Below, piece by piece: positions 21,619 through 32,745 of a stretch of 64,000 nt of DNA. The stretch spans positions 68,572,001 to 68,636,000 of the forward strand of contig OZ231126.1 in assembly GCA_965153355.1 (NCBI GenBank), read 5' to 3'. The position numbers and the translations under genes are program-made. The notes below the pieces were generated by a model that was given only the letters and a program-made list of their open reading frames with translations, was not told the DNA's origin and searched no databases. The first letter of the stretch is position 1, and every line of letters starts with the position of its first letter. The stretch is from Flaccisagitta enflata. Its lineage: Eukaryota; Chaetognatha; Sagittoidea; Aphragmophora.

Positions 21619-22057
21619 TGGAATGTTAAGGCAGAAAAAATTAAGATTAAAAGTAGTTTTTTTCTTAATTATACATTTTTTCCACTCTTTCATTTACTCA
21701 TTAATTCAATAGTGATTAAGGGGGGGGGCTTATTAAGATTGTAAAATCGCAGTGTTAAATACTGATTTTGTAAGCGCCCATTTAGAAAAGATACGATGAA
21801 TAAAAAAAGAATTATTTGAAAAAAATCACCACTTGTGTATGCGATCGACATGATTTGGGCTTCACCACTTTGACATTTGATTAAATAGCGCAATAGCATA
21901 TATATTTTGCGTTTGAAAGGAATATTTACTCATGTGTTCCACACCCCATACTTGCACTGAAATAAATAAGGAGGAGGAGGAGCAAGATAATACTCCAATA
22001 TTTACAATATGGAAACAATGTGTTACACAGAAGTAGTTCTTATCGTCAAGATCTAAG
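21619..22057. other. AT-rich spacer, nothing recognised
   Basis: Contains a G9 run and ordinary AT-rich DNA. The 69-codon minus ORF has no splice or compositional support. Confidence 0.35.
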
Positions 22058-22535
22058 AGCCCTTTTTGGGCAGGGGCCCCGAAGGATTCGATGACCTATG
22101 CTTTCACACGGGAATTTTCTCCTCCTCCTCCTCCTCCTTCTCCTTCGTCCGTTCCCCTCTCTCAAATCCATGCCTCAAGGCCCAAAACCCTAGTCTTGAG
22201 GCCTAAATCCCATCCTTGAGGCTCAAATCCCAGCCTCAAGGCTCAAATCCCAACCTCGAGGCCCAAATCCTACCCATGAGGCCCAAACTCCAGTCTCTAG
22301 GGTGGGATTTGAGCCTTGAGGATGGGATGTGAGCCTTGAGGCTGGGATTTACGCCTTGAGACTTGGATTTGGGCCTCGAGACTAGGATTTGGGCCTTGAG
22401 GCTAAGATTTAAGTACGGGGGGCCTAAAGAGGAGGAGGAGGAGGAGGAGGAGGAGGAGGAGGAGGAGGAGGAGGACAAAATTCCCCTGCATGAAAGCATA
22501 GGTCATCGACCCTTTTGGGGCCGCTGCCCTGCCCC
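22058..22535. mobile_element. Family B element with a palindromic minisatellite
   Basis: Inverted ends: GGGCAGGGGCCCCGAAGG plus ATGACCTATGCTTTCA at left, TGAAAGCATAGGTCAT plus GGGGCCGCTGCCC at right. The interior has GAGGCCCAAATCC units (22150-22300) that flip to GGGATTTGAGCCTTGAGG (22300-22420), then (GGA)n at 22427-22474. Confidence 0.75.
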
Positions 22536-22726
22536 ACTTCAACTTCAAGCACAACTTACTTAGGCTGGGTGCGGGTACTGCTGATCATCTAACACTTTTG
22601 AGACTATTTTTTATATAGAGTCTTAGTGAGATACCTTAAATATATACCACATATGCCCGAGTGGCAACGCCAAAATCTTCTAGATCGCATCCTCCAATGA
22701 CCACCCTTAATGCTTAGATTCACAGC

Positions 22727-22898
22727 GTTTTTAGTTGCGTGCTTCATAACTAAACCCTGCTTTGTCTTTCGGTCGGTCCTCTTTTTACTTAATCGGTGTT
22801 CTTGAGGCTCACTGCTCCTGCCTAAATGCTCCAGTGACCTTCACTACCCCTGCCCACCCGCACGCGAAAAGGGTAGCCACGTATCCGGCCTTGTTTTT
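22727..22898 (-). mobile_element. Family A element
   Basis: TTTTTAGTTGCGTGCTTCAT at the hairpin side, CGTATCCGGCCTTGTTTT at the other. The GACC-repeat region is short. Confidence 0.75.
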
Positions 22899-22903
22899 TT
22901 TTC

Positions 22904-23052
22904 TTTTTAGTCGCGGACACGCGACTCTACACCTTGCCATGTTGGTCGGTCTGTCGGTCCGTCCCGTAACATCTTTGAATTCTGAGCGGTTTTCGCCCTA
23001 CTGCTCCTGCCCAACCGTCCGCGACTGTATTGCCGTGCATCCAGCCTTGTTT
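22904..23052 (-). mobile_element. Family A element, CGCGGAC subfamily
   Basis: Hairpin AGTCGCGGACACGCGACT; other side CCGTCCGCGACT then CCAGCCTTGTTT. Tandem with the previous copy in the same orientation. Confidence 0.82.
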
Positions 23053-23193
23053 CTTCTTTGTGGCTGTTCATGTTTGTTTGTACGTCTCTTAATATGTCCA
23101 CTAAGCTAGAATGTGTGAATATGTACATTTCCACCTCTGCCCACCCGTTGGCATTGGCTGTGTATCCAGCCTTATTAGAGTGAGAATTGATAA

Positions 23194-23198
<5 letters not shown>

Positions 23199-23250
<52 letters not shown>
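23199..23250. repeat. (GA)n microsatellite
   Basis: 26 GA units, then a GGAGGAA-rich margin to about 23315. Confidence 0.97.
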
Positions 23251-23255
<5 letters not shown>

Positions 23256-23752
23256 GAGGCCAGATAAAGAAAGGAGGAAGGGAGGAAGGAAAAAAGGGAG
23301 GGAGGAAGGAAATACGTGTCGATGGGTCATGGAGGCTCCTCATGATCCATTGTCAAGATTCAAATAGTGCTATATTTTCTACATTTCTTCGTCGCCTACT
23401 CAAGACTTCATAATCCGGTCCGTCGGTCGGTCCGACAGCTGGTCCGACAGTCGGTCCAATGGTCACTCTGTCTATCAATCGATAGGTTAGTCCGACAATT
23501 TGTCTGTCCGTCGCAATCTTTTGGCTATATAGCTATGCTTTTGCCTTGCTTATGGGCAGTTCATCACTGTGCCTCCCCCAATCGGCCATTTTTGTCACAG
23601 CCCCTGCCCACACACGCGCGACTTGACTGGCTGTCGATATCCGGCTTTGTTTATTTGTTAAATGAGATCAAATGAGCGCATAATGCGACTTAAATGCGTT
23701 AAATTGTTGAAAATTTTTTTCGGATCTGTCTATTTGCTTTTCAAAAAATGTT
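23251..23752. other. Family A fragments
   Basis: GGTCCGTCGGTCGGTCC repeats (23417-23520) and a left-end-like CCTGCCCACACACGCGCGACT (23600-23650) suggest a decayed copy. No gene. Confidence 0.4.
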
Positions 23753-23975
23753 TTAGATGCGACCTTGCATCTCTACAAGAGGGTTTGTTGTTTTTGATTT
23801 GATTATGTATCAAAGGATTGATGAACTTGGTTTTGAGGGTATCCTTTGACTGTTATGTCAGAAATTTTTTTAAAGCAGTCAGTCTGTCTGTTCATGCATC
23901 CGTCTCTATATGTGTAACACATATTCAGCGTGAAAATCACTCCACGCAAAGACAGTCAGGACGCATCGTTGCCCG
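23753..23975 (-). mobile_element. Family A relative with GATGCATCTCTA end
   Basis: TTTAGATGCGACCTTGCATC and TCTACAAGAGGG at one end, GCATCGTTGCCCGATCGG at the other. The same ends occur at 44326-44573 in the opposite orientation. Confidence 0.55.
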
Positions 23976-24179
23976 ATCGGACGTGTTTGTTAATCTTAAC
24001 TTATATGTTATGAGAAGAAAGCGGCGTTTGTTGTCGAGGCAAATGTGCCACTTGAGGTCACAAAAAGTTACCATTCTGTCGCCCATCGTCGTAGACAGAT
24101 CTTTTTTCAAGGAACAAAAAGCCCTTTTTGCGAAAAATTTGTCGTCGCCATCCAGTATCAACATCTGTCCTTGACATAT

Positions 24180-24736
24180 TAAATCAAAATTTGTAATTGT
24201 TTTTTTTTAACGGGTACCTCTACTATCAGATGACTAACTAATCAAATCAACGCTGCCTTGGTTTATCGTTCGAGTAAATACACAGGATCCTCAGCCTCTC
24301 CTAACTGCCTGTTGCTTATTGATCACGGCTCAAAGCCAAATCATGTGCATATGCATATAATGATCTTTTATTCGTCACGAAGACAGAGTATACTTTTATT
24401 TGTCACGAAGACAGAGTATACATACACACAACACTGCTTTTCTAGATTAAAAAGGGAAAAAAAAACAGAAAAAATAGAAAAAGGTAAAAACTTACTCTTT
24501 GTCAAAAGAAAACGATAGAATTTGCTACCCGAGCTAGATAAATCATGAAATTTATAAAGTGAAATTTAATGATAATTTTTGTTTTTATGTTTTCAATTAA
24601 ACTGTCATCAGCCATATTTTGCATGAATTGACTTGCATATGCCAGTTTTAAACTCTAATCCTTTACTTTTGAGCTGAAAAAATATGCAAGAATACAAAAT
24701 ACAATAAAAACTTATTTTGTCAATGTACCATGGCTC
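24180..24736. other. Spacer with a short tandem duplication
   Basis: A 26-bp phrase containing GTCACGAAGACAGAGTATAC occurs twice in tandem (24370-24422). I find no exon. Confidence 0.4.
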
Positions 24737-24879
24737 ATTGAAAATTTTAAATTTGCATAGAAAATCAAAATATCAACAAAACAAGAACATAGCGCGATTC
24801 CTATAACATATGCTGAGGGCGCTATGTTCTTATTTTAATGATATTTGGATTTTTATGCAAATTTAAAATTTTCAATGTT
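24737..24879. repeat. Foldback, ~60-bp arms
   Basis: CATTGAAAATTTTAAATTTG at the left is mirrored at the right. Inner arms CAAGAACATAGCGC and GCGCTATGTTCTT flank about 20 bp of loop. Confidence 0.85.
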
Positions 24880-24964
24880 AAGTTACTGAAATGATTGTCA
24901 CTTTTTTTCACTTTTTTAGTCTCATTAGAATCGAATTTCCTTCAATCTTTTTATTTTTTGTCAT

Positions 24965-25222
24965 TTGACAAATGACAGCCTTTGGTTTCCTCATGTAAGT
25001 TTATACATTTCAGTACAAAAAATAAACACAAGCATTGACGTAAGCAAAAACAGTGAAATGAATGGTAACTTCGTCCTCTGGGTAAATTCCTCTTACTTTA
25101 ATTTCAGTGCGTCATATGCAAGAGTGATGAAGAACATTGATAGAGTCGCAAGAACATGTCTTGGGAAAACAACTGTTAAAAACAGACCAAGACAAGAACA
25201 AGACATTATTCCAAGACATTGA
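24965..25222 (+). CDS. Weak candidate last exon
   Basis: After ACTTTAATTTCAG at 25107 a frame reads ASYARVMKNIDRVART then CLGKTTVKNRPRQEQ to TGA. The same frame is open upstream to an ATG at 24965, and a strong donor-like GTAAGTTT lies at about 24996. Composition is protein-like but no family is recognised. It may be chance. Confidence 0.22.
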   Translation: MTNDSLWFPHVSLYISVQKINTSIDVSKNSEMNGNFVLWVNSSYFNFSASYARVMKNIDRVARTCLGKTTVKNRPRQEQDIIPRH

Positions 25223-25256
25223 TATTCTTTCTCCGACGGTGCTCCGGTAGTCGAGT

Positions 25257-25434
25257 TTTTTAGTCGCGGACAAGCGACTCTATAAGATGCTTTGTCCGTC
25301 CGTCCGTCCGTCCGTTGGTTGGTCGGTCGGTTGGTCCGTCACGCTCGAGTCGAAAGTCGAAAGTGGGAAAACACGCACTTCTGCCCCTGCCCACCCGCCC
25401 GCGATTGGTATTGGCCGTGTATCCGGCCTTGTTT
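25257..25434 (-). mobile_element. Family A element, CGCGGAC subfamily
   Basis: TTTTTTAGTCGCGGACAAGC at the hairpin side, GGTATTGGCCGTGTATCCGG then CCTTGTTTT at the other. Confidence 0.85.
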
Positions 25435-25494
25435 TCGCTTACTCCCGCGTACTCTATATTTTGGCGCCGAAACTGTCACACCTGGAATATTTTC

Positions 25495-25699
<205 letters not shown>

Positions 25700-25760
25700 G
25701 CGTGTGTGTATGTGTATGTGTGCCTGTGCGTCTCTTCATCATCATCTTCTCAGCCCATAC

Positions 25761-26028
25761 CATTTGGACGCATTGATATTGATGTCTTTTCCCATGTTTT
25801 GTGAGTGTCTCTGGGCATTTCACGTTGCAGCATTTTGGATAATTTTCGCATTCAATTTCAGTCAGTTGACATTCCACGAGGCTCAGCTCATTTCCGTCGG
25901 GACAATTTCCTTCCTCCTTCACTTGACAACTGCAGGCTTTTCCGTCGCGACAATAATCGGGACAACTCAGCTTCAATTCCGCGAAGCAGTCCACGCTATT
26001 AGATTCCTCGTAGCGATGACATGATATC
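25761..26028 (-). CDS. Cysteine-rich exon of an unidentified, probably extracellular protein
   Basis: Minus strand. The frame is open from about 26028 and is clearly coding from 25995 (possible acceptor AATCTAATAG) to a donor ATG|GTATGG at 25760. It reads SVDCFAELKLSCPDYC, RDGKACSCQVKEEGNC, PDGNELSLVECQLTE, IECENYPKCCNVKC and then PETLTKHGKRHQYQC. About 12 cysteines in some 80 residues, with one CC and one CSC, suggest a disulfide-bonded secreted or ectodomain module. I cannot match the spacing to a named domain with confidence. No signal peptide is visible, so earlier exons are expected at higher coordinates. The (CA)n tract follows the donor in the intron. A 3' UTR role is unlikely given the codon pattern. 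Confidence 0.5.
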
Positions 26029-26030
26029 AT

Positions 26031-26559
26031 GGCCGGGCATATTGATATTGCATTGTCGACGGTGATGTGAGCGATGATGGTGATGTCATGAACTAATTGA
26101 ATTCTACGATCAGTGATGTCTATGACGCGAGGCTTTCTGACTTATCTTTTACTTATCTTTTACTTTCTGACTTATCATTTACTGTTGATTTTTCATTCTA
26201 TAAACAAGTAGATAACAAGATAGCTTGTGTATGAACCGCTATAGCACGGGCTAGTCGTGCGCCCTACTGACTCGATAAAACGCTGTGCCTACTGCCCAGA
26301 CCAAGTCCCGGTCCATTACACCGCAGCGTCGATGGGCAGGGGTAGATCTAGACTCGTGCGAATATGGAGGACTAACAACGACAACATCACACACATTGAT
26401 ACATACGCACATATACACTCAAACCTCAGCTACCCACATAACACATCTTTCGGTTTTGGTCTCTCGGTCTTTATCATTCAGGGTCGTCCTCGATACAGTG
26501 ATGGAGGAAAAATTCGTCACACATCAAAAAAAAATTACAAAAAACAATATCCACAACCT
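26031..26559. other. Spacer between the Cys-rich exon and the His-rich gene
   Basis: High-complexity sequence with two overlapping plus-strand ORFs (106 and 98 codons) but no splice sites or recognisable domain. GACTTATCTTTTACTT-like phrases repeat at 26138-26180. Confidence 0.35.
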
Positions 26560-26565
26560 TTTATT
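26560..26565 (-). promoter_or_regulatory. Poly(A) signal of the His-rich gene
   Basis: AATAAA on the minus strand, 238 bp beyond the TAG stop. Confidence 0.55.
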
Positions 26566-26802
26566 CAAAGCACTTGAATAAACACAACGACAACAAAGGG
26601 TTTTTTAAACGTGTAAAAGAAAAAAAAACATACAAACCCAAAAAAAAAAAAAAAATGCGAGAGAAAAGCAAATGACTACTTTTTTTTTATCACACACAAA
26701 ACACAAATTCACGGTCGAATATAAATGGTCATTTCACAGAATTTTTGACAGTTGAATCTGCTTGATGCTAGTTGGTCCCCTCGACGCTCCTCGGAGCTTC
26801 GT

Positions 26803-27113
26803 CTACCATCCGTGGTGATGGCCGTGGTGGTGGCCGTGGTGGTGGCCGTGATGGAACTCTTCGTGGTGATGTCTGAAGGATATGAGAAACAAAAAGCCGA
26901 TTGATTAATTCAAGCCTTAGTTCGGGGTTGGACGAGGAATAACTATACCAAATCTCAGAGCTGTGTCACGACATGCTGGCGCATCAATGAAAACTTTTGT
27001 TGCTGTTTTTCATTGTTGTTGCTGTTGTCGTTGTTGTTGCTATTGTTGTTGCATTTGCTATGAAATTTCTCATATTCGTCCTGCATGTCAAACTAAGTGT
27101 GGATATTGTTGTT

Positions 27114-27191
<78 letters not shown>

Positions 27192-27362
27192 GCTGTTGTT
27201 GCTGTTATTGTTGTTGTTGTTGCTGTTGTTGTTCTTATTTTTTTTGTGCTGTTTTGCTAGTGCTGTTGTTGCTGCCGCTAAGGTTGCTGTTATATACGCT
27301 GCTACAGTTGTTGTTGTTGTTAAGAGTTACAGTTGTTGTTGCCATTGTTGTTTTTAATATTT

Positions 27363-27418
<56 letters not shown>

Positions 27419-27437
27419 TCTCTCTCTTCTTTCTCTC

Positions 27438-27536
<99 letters not shown>

Positions 27537-30500
27537 TGTTCGACGTGGTGTCCATGGTCTACATGAGAAGAGGAGGCAGAGTGTGCCGCGTCGTGACTTT
27601 TGAAGTTGTGCGTCTCATGAGCGTGATCCTCTAAGTGATGGTTGTGGTAACTGATAAGGCAATTGACAAAAAATAAGTTGACAATTATTTCGATTCGTGA
27701 ATAATCGATTCGTGAATAATAATGAGCCTACGTCTAAACTTTCTTTGAACAGCGCAGCGTTAGGGGTTAACTCTCTTCTTCTTTCATTCGTTATTTTCAA
27801 GTCGCTGCCATGGCGACACTAAAAGAGGCTGTGTCAGTCTGTATTTTGTAGGTCTGTAGGTATGTCTGTTGGAAACGTGAAATTTTGGATTTAACGCAAA
27901 ATCGGCCGAAACAATGATTTTTGAGCACTACCGCCCCTGCCAACCCGCATTACTACCTCCGTTCACCCTCCAGATTAATGGCCGTGTATCCGGCCTTTGT
28001 TATCTTTACGGGGTTACTTACGTGGTGTGGTCGTGATATTTGTCGTGGACATGGTCGTAGTTCTTGTGGATGTGTTTGTGATGATCGTGGTCATGATGAT
28101 GGATATCATGGAGAGCCTTAGATATTTCAAATAAATGAAAACATTTAACACGATCATGAACTGTCACGATTTAACAAGACAAAAAGTCAACCAGTCGGAA
28201 GCTACGTACAGTGGAAGGGACTGGGTAATTTTGGTTGTTAAATCCGAATGTTGTTAAATCGAATTGCTAATTTTTACCATTATTTTGAACAAAAAGATCA
28301 CACCAAAGTTAAATATGCAAACATATTTGCTCAATGAATTGGAATGGTTCAGTATTTGTGCTTCTGGTAAATTGAGTGACTGATTGACAGACATGGCCTT
28401 TAATAAGCCTGCTTTGACATATCAAGGAATCATTGTCATTAGCAAGATCAAGAATACCACTATAGTTAAAGAAAAATTGATTTTGATTACAATGTTTCTA
28501 TACAGATATCTATTTTGTTCCTAAATCATATCCTAAATCATATTTCTTTCATTATTCTTATTCCATGCTTTTGTATGCCTTTTTGACTTGATTTTTTTCT
28601 TATGTATCTATTATATTTGATTTCAGCTAAAAATAGAAAGAAAAAAAATCACCATGAATTTGATTAAATCTTGTATCTTGTATCTTGTATCTTGTATCTT
28701 GTATCTTGCCTTTAAATTTGAGAAAATTTTTCAATGGGATCAAAAAACAGTGCCTGTAAATAAGGTTTGGCTGATAAGTCAGGTGTTGTTAAATCAATAC
28801 AAACTACCATTGTAAAAACCTGTAAAAATTTGGGATTAAGGTATCCTGGCTGCTAAATCCGAGATGCTGTTGAAGCAGGTGTCGATAAGGCAATACTCCG
28901 CTGTATTCCACTTGGTAAATTCAGCCTCATGTGTATCAAAACTTCACGCAATGGACCGTCGCATCAACATTTATTATTTTAACGTCTTCCAAGTGCGTAA
29001 GGCGTAAGGAAACGAGTGAATTATTATTCCAAAAAAGCGCTTACAGTCTCACGTCTCGTATTGCGAAGTGATTTCAATCAACCAATCCTATCACATACAT
29101 TTTCTTTACCTTGTGGTAGTTAGTGTGATCGTGATGATGCTCGCTCAAGTGCGTGATATCGTTATGAACGTGCTTGTGTGTCTCATCAGAATGTTGGCTG
29201 TTGGGGGGGAGGAGGGAGGGAAGCACGATAATTTTCTCTCTTTTTTGTCCAACATCACAAATTCTTTCATCTTTACTTATTTTCCTCAATTCTGATTGCA
29301 ACATTATCGCAGGTACAGTATCAAACATCTAGATAACTATTTTCCTTGCCTGGATGCATAAAGTCTTGACAATGCTAACCTGTGAGAGGAAGAGGCAGAG
29401 TGAGAGACGCCCTCATGAACAGTTTCGTCGTGGCCGTGCACGTGATGGTGGCCCAAATTGTGATGATGGCCGTGGTGGTGGCCGTGGTAATGATGATGCG
29501 GGTGGTGATGGTGGTAATGATGGCCGTGGTGGTGGCCGTGGTGGTGACCGTGGTGGTGATGATGGTGGTAGCCGCCCGAGTGGTGGAGATAGTTTTGTTT
29601 GGCGATTAGGTCTCCGTCTCCGGCGACGTCTTCTCCGCTCACCGCCACCACTTCGTTGGATTCCTCCATCGATCTGATATGAATTTTGTCAAACAAAACC
29701 AAGGTGAATTTGTATGCATTTTAGAATAGAATAAACAAGTAACTTCCTTTACGCGGAAGATAAGATGATAAGACGTTCATTAAAAAGAAAAAAAGAAACA
29801 AAAATACAGTTCAGTTTCTACAAGTATAACCATTATCGATAACCAAGTGGCATAGCATGTGTTTGTATTATCCACTTTATCATGGGTGAGGCTTAATTTG
29901 AAATCAATCGGTGCAAAATATCATTACTCCTCCAAAGAACGATGGGAACCATCGCTGGATGAAAGGGAAAATTTGCATGTTTTTTACCCCTTTCAATATT
30001 TCCTTTTAGGAAATTAGGATTAGGATTCTAACGAAGGTTCCCACCGTCCTGAAGGATTAAAAACGTTGCTTTTGTTGGTAAATGCAAATTAATTGGATTA
30101 CTCGACGTTCAGGGATACGTGCAGAAATCGTTAAAATGATGTGAACCTTCCCACAGTCCCAAGTTGAAGTTATATCTTCTAGCAGATCAAAGGCCCGATC
30201 TTATATAAAAAAGGTTGAATCATTTTTGGAAAACTCTCGACTAAGATACCAATAAAGGCGTCTATCGCCGACCGGAAAAAAAGTCGTAAACCTGGGATTT
30301 TTTTTCTGTCTAGTCTGGGTTTTTTTTTTTTTTTTCGTTTTTTATTCAAACTGATATAAATGCCCTCTATTACATGCTGTTAGGCTGATGTTCTTGCTTG
30401 CAAGCTCAATCATCAAACATCACTTTTTTACATTTTGGTTATGACCAGGTTTTAGTCAATTCTAAAGTTTTAAGCCATGTGAGTAGGACTTGTAGCCTTT

Positions 30501-31542
30501 TCAAACCCACTGGTGCTCTCATTTTGTTGCCAGCATGCACGATTATTACCTGGGACGTTTCAAGGTCCAAATATACTTCAACTAACTCATTATCTCGTTT
30601 TTAAGAAAAATATGAAAAATGTGAAAAATAAAGAAATGTTTCAAAAACTCATAACTTGGAAACTAATAATCATAGAGGCCTCTGGTTGGCGCCGTTTGAA
30701 AGAAAAAAATCAGCTCTTTCCCAGCTTTGTTTATAAAAAAATGTATACTCCCAGTCTGGAAATGGCTTAACATTCTAAATTTGCCTGTAAACAAAAAAAG
30801 AAAACTTTCTTTGTACCTTATTTTTCAAAAAGTCAAATTACGTAATTCGACTTTTTTCCAACAACATAGGCCTTGATTCGATTTTTTTTTCATCCATTTA
30901 AGACGCTATACAGTGGAGTCTCGGTTTAAGGGATTTCTAAGGACTGACTATTTTTGTCTCTTAGTTCTAAAATCCCTTAAATTGAATTTATTTATCTATT
31001 GAGGTTTTTTTCGTTAGTTACTGATGACTGCCAAATTCACAGTGTTTACAACCACATGTTTTTACTTTAAGCGTATACAACAGCGATGAATAACTTCATT
31101 CATAGCAGGTTATTCATTGCACAAGAAATTTTCAATCATTTTCTTTTATAAATTTTTCTCAAAAAATATTCTCAAAATGCAAATTTTGTATAAGAATTCA
31201 TTAAATTGACCTAAAATTTCCACTGATTTATAAGATTTTTTCAAAAAACTTATCTCTTGAATCCGAATATCCCTTAGTGGTCCTTAAAATAGAGGTTTGG
31301 GACCAGACAGAGTTGTCTTTTAAAAGCGGATATCCCTTGGATAGAAGTGCCACTAAGATGGGATTCCTCTGTACCAGTGAAATTTTATCTCTCATATATA
31401 TACCTGCACTTAACGGTCGATATGAATAATTCAAATTTTGCTACATTCACCCCTTTCTCTTTACTTACCCATTTTCCTGTGGTCTAATGACGAAAGGAGC
31501 AACTGACGCTAAAAAGGCGAAAGCTAAAATCAAACGCAACAT
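26803..31542 (-). CDS. Secreted histidine-rich protein, six exons, 245 aa
   Basis: Minus-strand exons: 31542-31469, 29673-29380, 29197-29110, 28116-28022, 27650-27534, 26872-26803. All five junctions keep frame (phases 2,2,0,2,2) with GT..AG sites, e.g. GG|GTAAGTAA and AC|GTAAGTAA. Exon 1 encodes a signal peptide, [16 protein letters not shown]. By my count about 88 of 245 residues are His: [18 protein letters not shown] runs in exon 2, mixed His/Asp/Lys in exons 3-5, and (GHHH)n then GW and stop in exon 6. Few hydrophobic residues and no cysteine after the signal peptide. Such composition suggests zinc/copper/nickel binding or a pH- or metal-hardened extracellular material; this is inference, and I cannot match a named family. 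Expression is probably driven by the TATA box at 31694. Introns hold elements H and A and a (GA)n tract. Confidence 0.85.
27101..27193. repeat. (GTT)n microsatellite in intron 5
   Basis: GTT repeats with GCT variants to about 27235, within intron 5 of the His-rich gene. Confidence 0.96.
27366..27531. repeat. (TC)n microsatellite touching the exon 5 donor
   Basis: On the coding (minus) strand the intron starts GTGAGAGAGAGAG, so the donor consensus itself merges into the repeat. Confidence 0.95.
27905..27999 (-). mobile_element. Family A left-end fragment in intron 4
   Basis: CCGCCCCTGCCAACCCGCAT, then ATGGCCGTGTATCCGGCCTT. It ends 22 bp from exon 4 of the His-rich gene. Confidence 0.7.
28209..28915. 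mobile_element. Family H-like element in intron 3
   Basis: TACAGTGGAAGGGACTGGG near the left and CTGTATTCCACTTGG near the right, with GTTAAATCCGA phrases as in the other H copies. Contains a TATCTTG 7-bp tandem (about 28671-28708). Confidence 0.55.
30911..31371. mobile_element. Family H (pogo/Tc1-like) MITE, copy 2, intron 1
   Basis: CAGTGGAGTCTCGGTTTAAG to GGGATTCCTCTG, TA on both sides. Collinear with 7841-8322, including GATTTCTAAGGACTGACTAT. Confidence 0.78.
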
Positions 31543-31685
31543 TTTTTCCTTGATGGAATTTTTTCCCTTCTTACTTAAATTATTTATTGAAAAAGGAAAG
31601 GAATCAAATAAAAAGATTTAAAACTATCCTTCTTTTCTCTCGCCTTAAACTTGACGCAAACTAACGAGCTACCATCAGACAGCCA

Positions 31686-31694
31686 CCTTTTATA
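31686..31694 (-). promoter_or_regulatory. TATA box of the His-rich gene
   Basis: TATAAAAGG on the minus strand, 144 bp upstream of the start codon. This predicts transcription starting near 31660. There is no other TATA-like word of this quality between it and the ATG. Confidence 0.55.
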
Positions 31695-31757
31695 CTGTCG
31701 CCCCTCAATTCTTCTTACATTTTTTTTATGATTACTTTTTTTCCATCTTTCCATTCA

Positions 31758-31762
<5 letters not shown>

Positions 31763-31820
<58 letters not shown>
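31763..31820. repeat. (TC)n upstream of the His-rich promoter
   Basis: 29 TC units about 70 bp upstream of the TATA box. GA-repeat DNA can act as a GAGA-type promoter element; here only the position suggests it. Confidence 0.95.
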
Positions 31821-31823
<3 letters not shown>

Positions 31824-32131
31824 CTGCACTTGTAGCGCTTCTACCTAGATTCGTTTATGTTGATAAAAACCAACAAAATATTGAAAGAACATTTTGCCAT
31901 TTGCGTCTCGTTACGTAACAAATACACAATTGTCCCTTATGTTATCCTTTGAACCAAATGGGAGTGCTGAAGAATGCAAGATTCTAAAAACCTTTTCTTG
32001 GCTAATGACTCCCTCTTTGACACTTCTTGGACTCTCCTTGATTTCCCGTTGGGTCGCTTCGCCACTCCAAATATTTTTGGCATCCCGATCGATTTTTCGT
32101 CAATGGCAATTTTACAATAAACTTTCCAGAA
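31821..32131. other. Unique-looking spacer, no gene supported
   Basis: Both strands have a ~100-codon ORF overlapping each other. Neither has splice sites, hydrophobic segments or a familiar motif. Confidence 0.35.
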
Positions 32132-32345
32132 AAACAAGGCCAAGTAGGCCAATAGATGCGCCGAGTGGTTCATATGAGGTATGCGTGGCGGTCCATCCAA
32201 CCGACTAATCGACCACCCAACCAACCGACTGACAGAAACGGCCGGTTATAAAGAAGCTCGCAAACGCTGAGAGAAGAAATCGTTTTAACAACGGACCGAC
32301 GAACCGACCATCAAAGCGATTCATTAAGTCGCGTATACGAGCTTG
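32132..32345 (+). mobile_element. Family A element, diverged
   Basis: ACAAGGCCAAGTAGGCC at the left, CGACCACCCAACC repeats, and TAAGTCGCGTATACGAGCTT at the right. Confidence 0.55.
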
Positions 32346-32396
32346 AGAAGAAGGTGCTTTGAAAAAAAAAGATGGAAGGAAAGATATCAATGAAGA

Positions 32397-32745
32397 AGAA
32401 GTATGAGCAGGCGTGTATAAAGTTGAGCATTCCCCCCCACCCCGGCGGGGGGGGGGAAATCAAAGGGTTTGGAGGTGAGGAAGAAAATCAAAAGCTTGAA
32501 AAAAAAGAAAAAGAAAATTTTTGAAGATTAAACACTTTTGATAATTCCAAAAGGTAATGTTTGATTACTACAACACAATTTAACACTATTTAAACCTCAT
32601 ATATACTGTTTTATTGCTTTGTGGGGAAGAAAATCATAGATTTTGAAATGCGTCACAACGTGTTGCGGGGAAGAAAATCAAAGGCAGGGGGGGGGGGGAA
32701 TAAAATCAAAAGCCGCTCAACTATATAGTATATAGTATATACACC
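32397..32745. mobile_element. Family I element
   Basis: AGGCGTGTATAAAGTTGAGC at left, GCTCAACTATATAGTATATA and CACCCCTGA at right. GGGGAAGAAAATCA phrases and poly-G blocks inside, as in the 59.1-kb copy. Confidence 0.7.

Noticed and set aside
22236-22563. Polyserine and polyglutamate ORFs
   Set aside because: (GGA)n and family B minisatellite translations.
27820-28005. Family A fragment as part of the His-rich coding sequence
   Set aside because: It lies within intron 4; the exon 4 donor (AC|GTAAGTAA) excludes it.
28671-28708. Possible CRISPR-like short repeat (GTATCTT)
   Set aside because: A simple 7-bp tandem without spacers in a eukaryotic intron.
29354-29677. Gly/Asp/Arg-rich plus-strand ORFs (75 and 107 codons)
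   Set aside because: They are antisense to exon 2 of the His-rich gene; splice phases and the signal peptide support only the minus strand.
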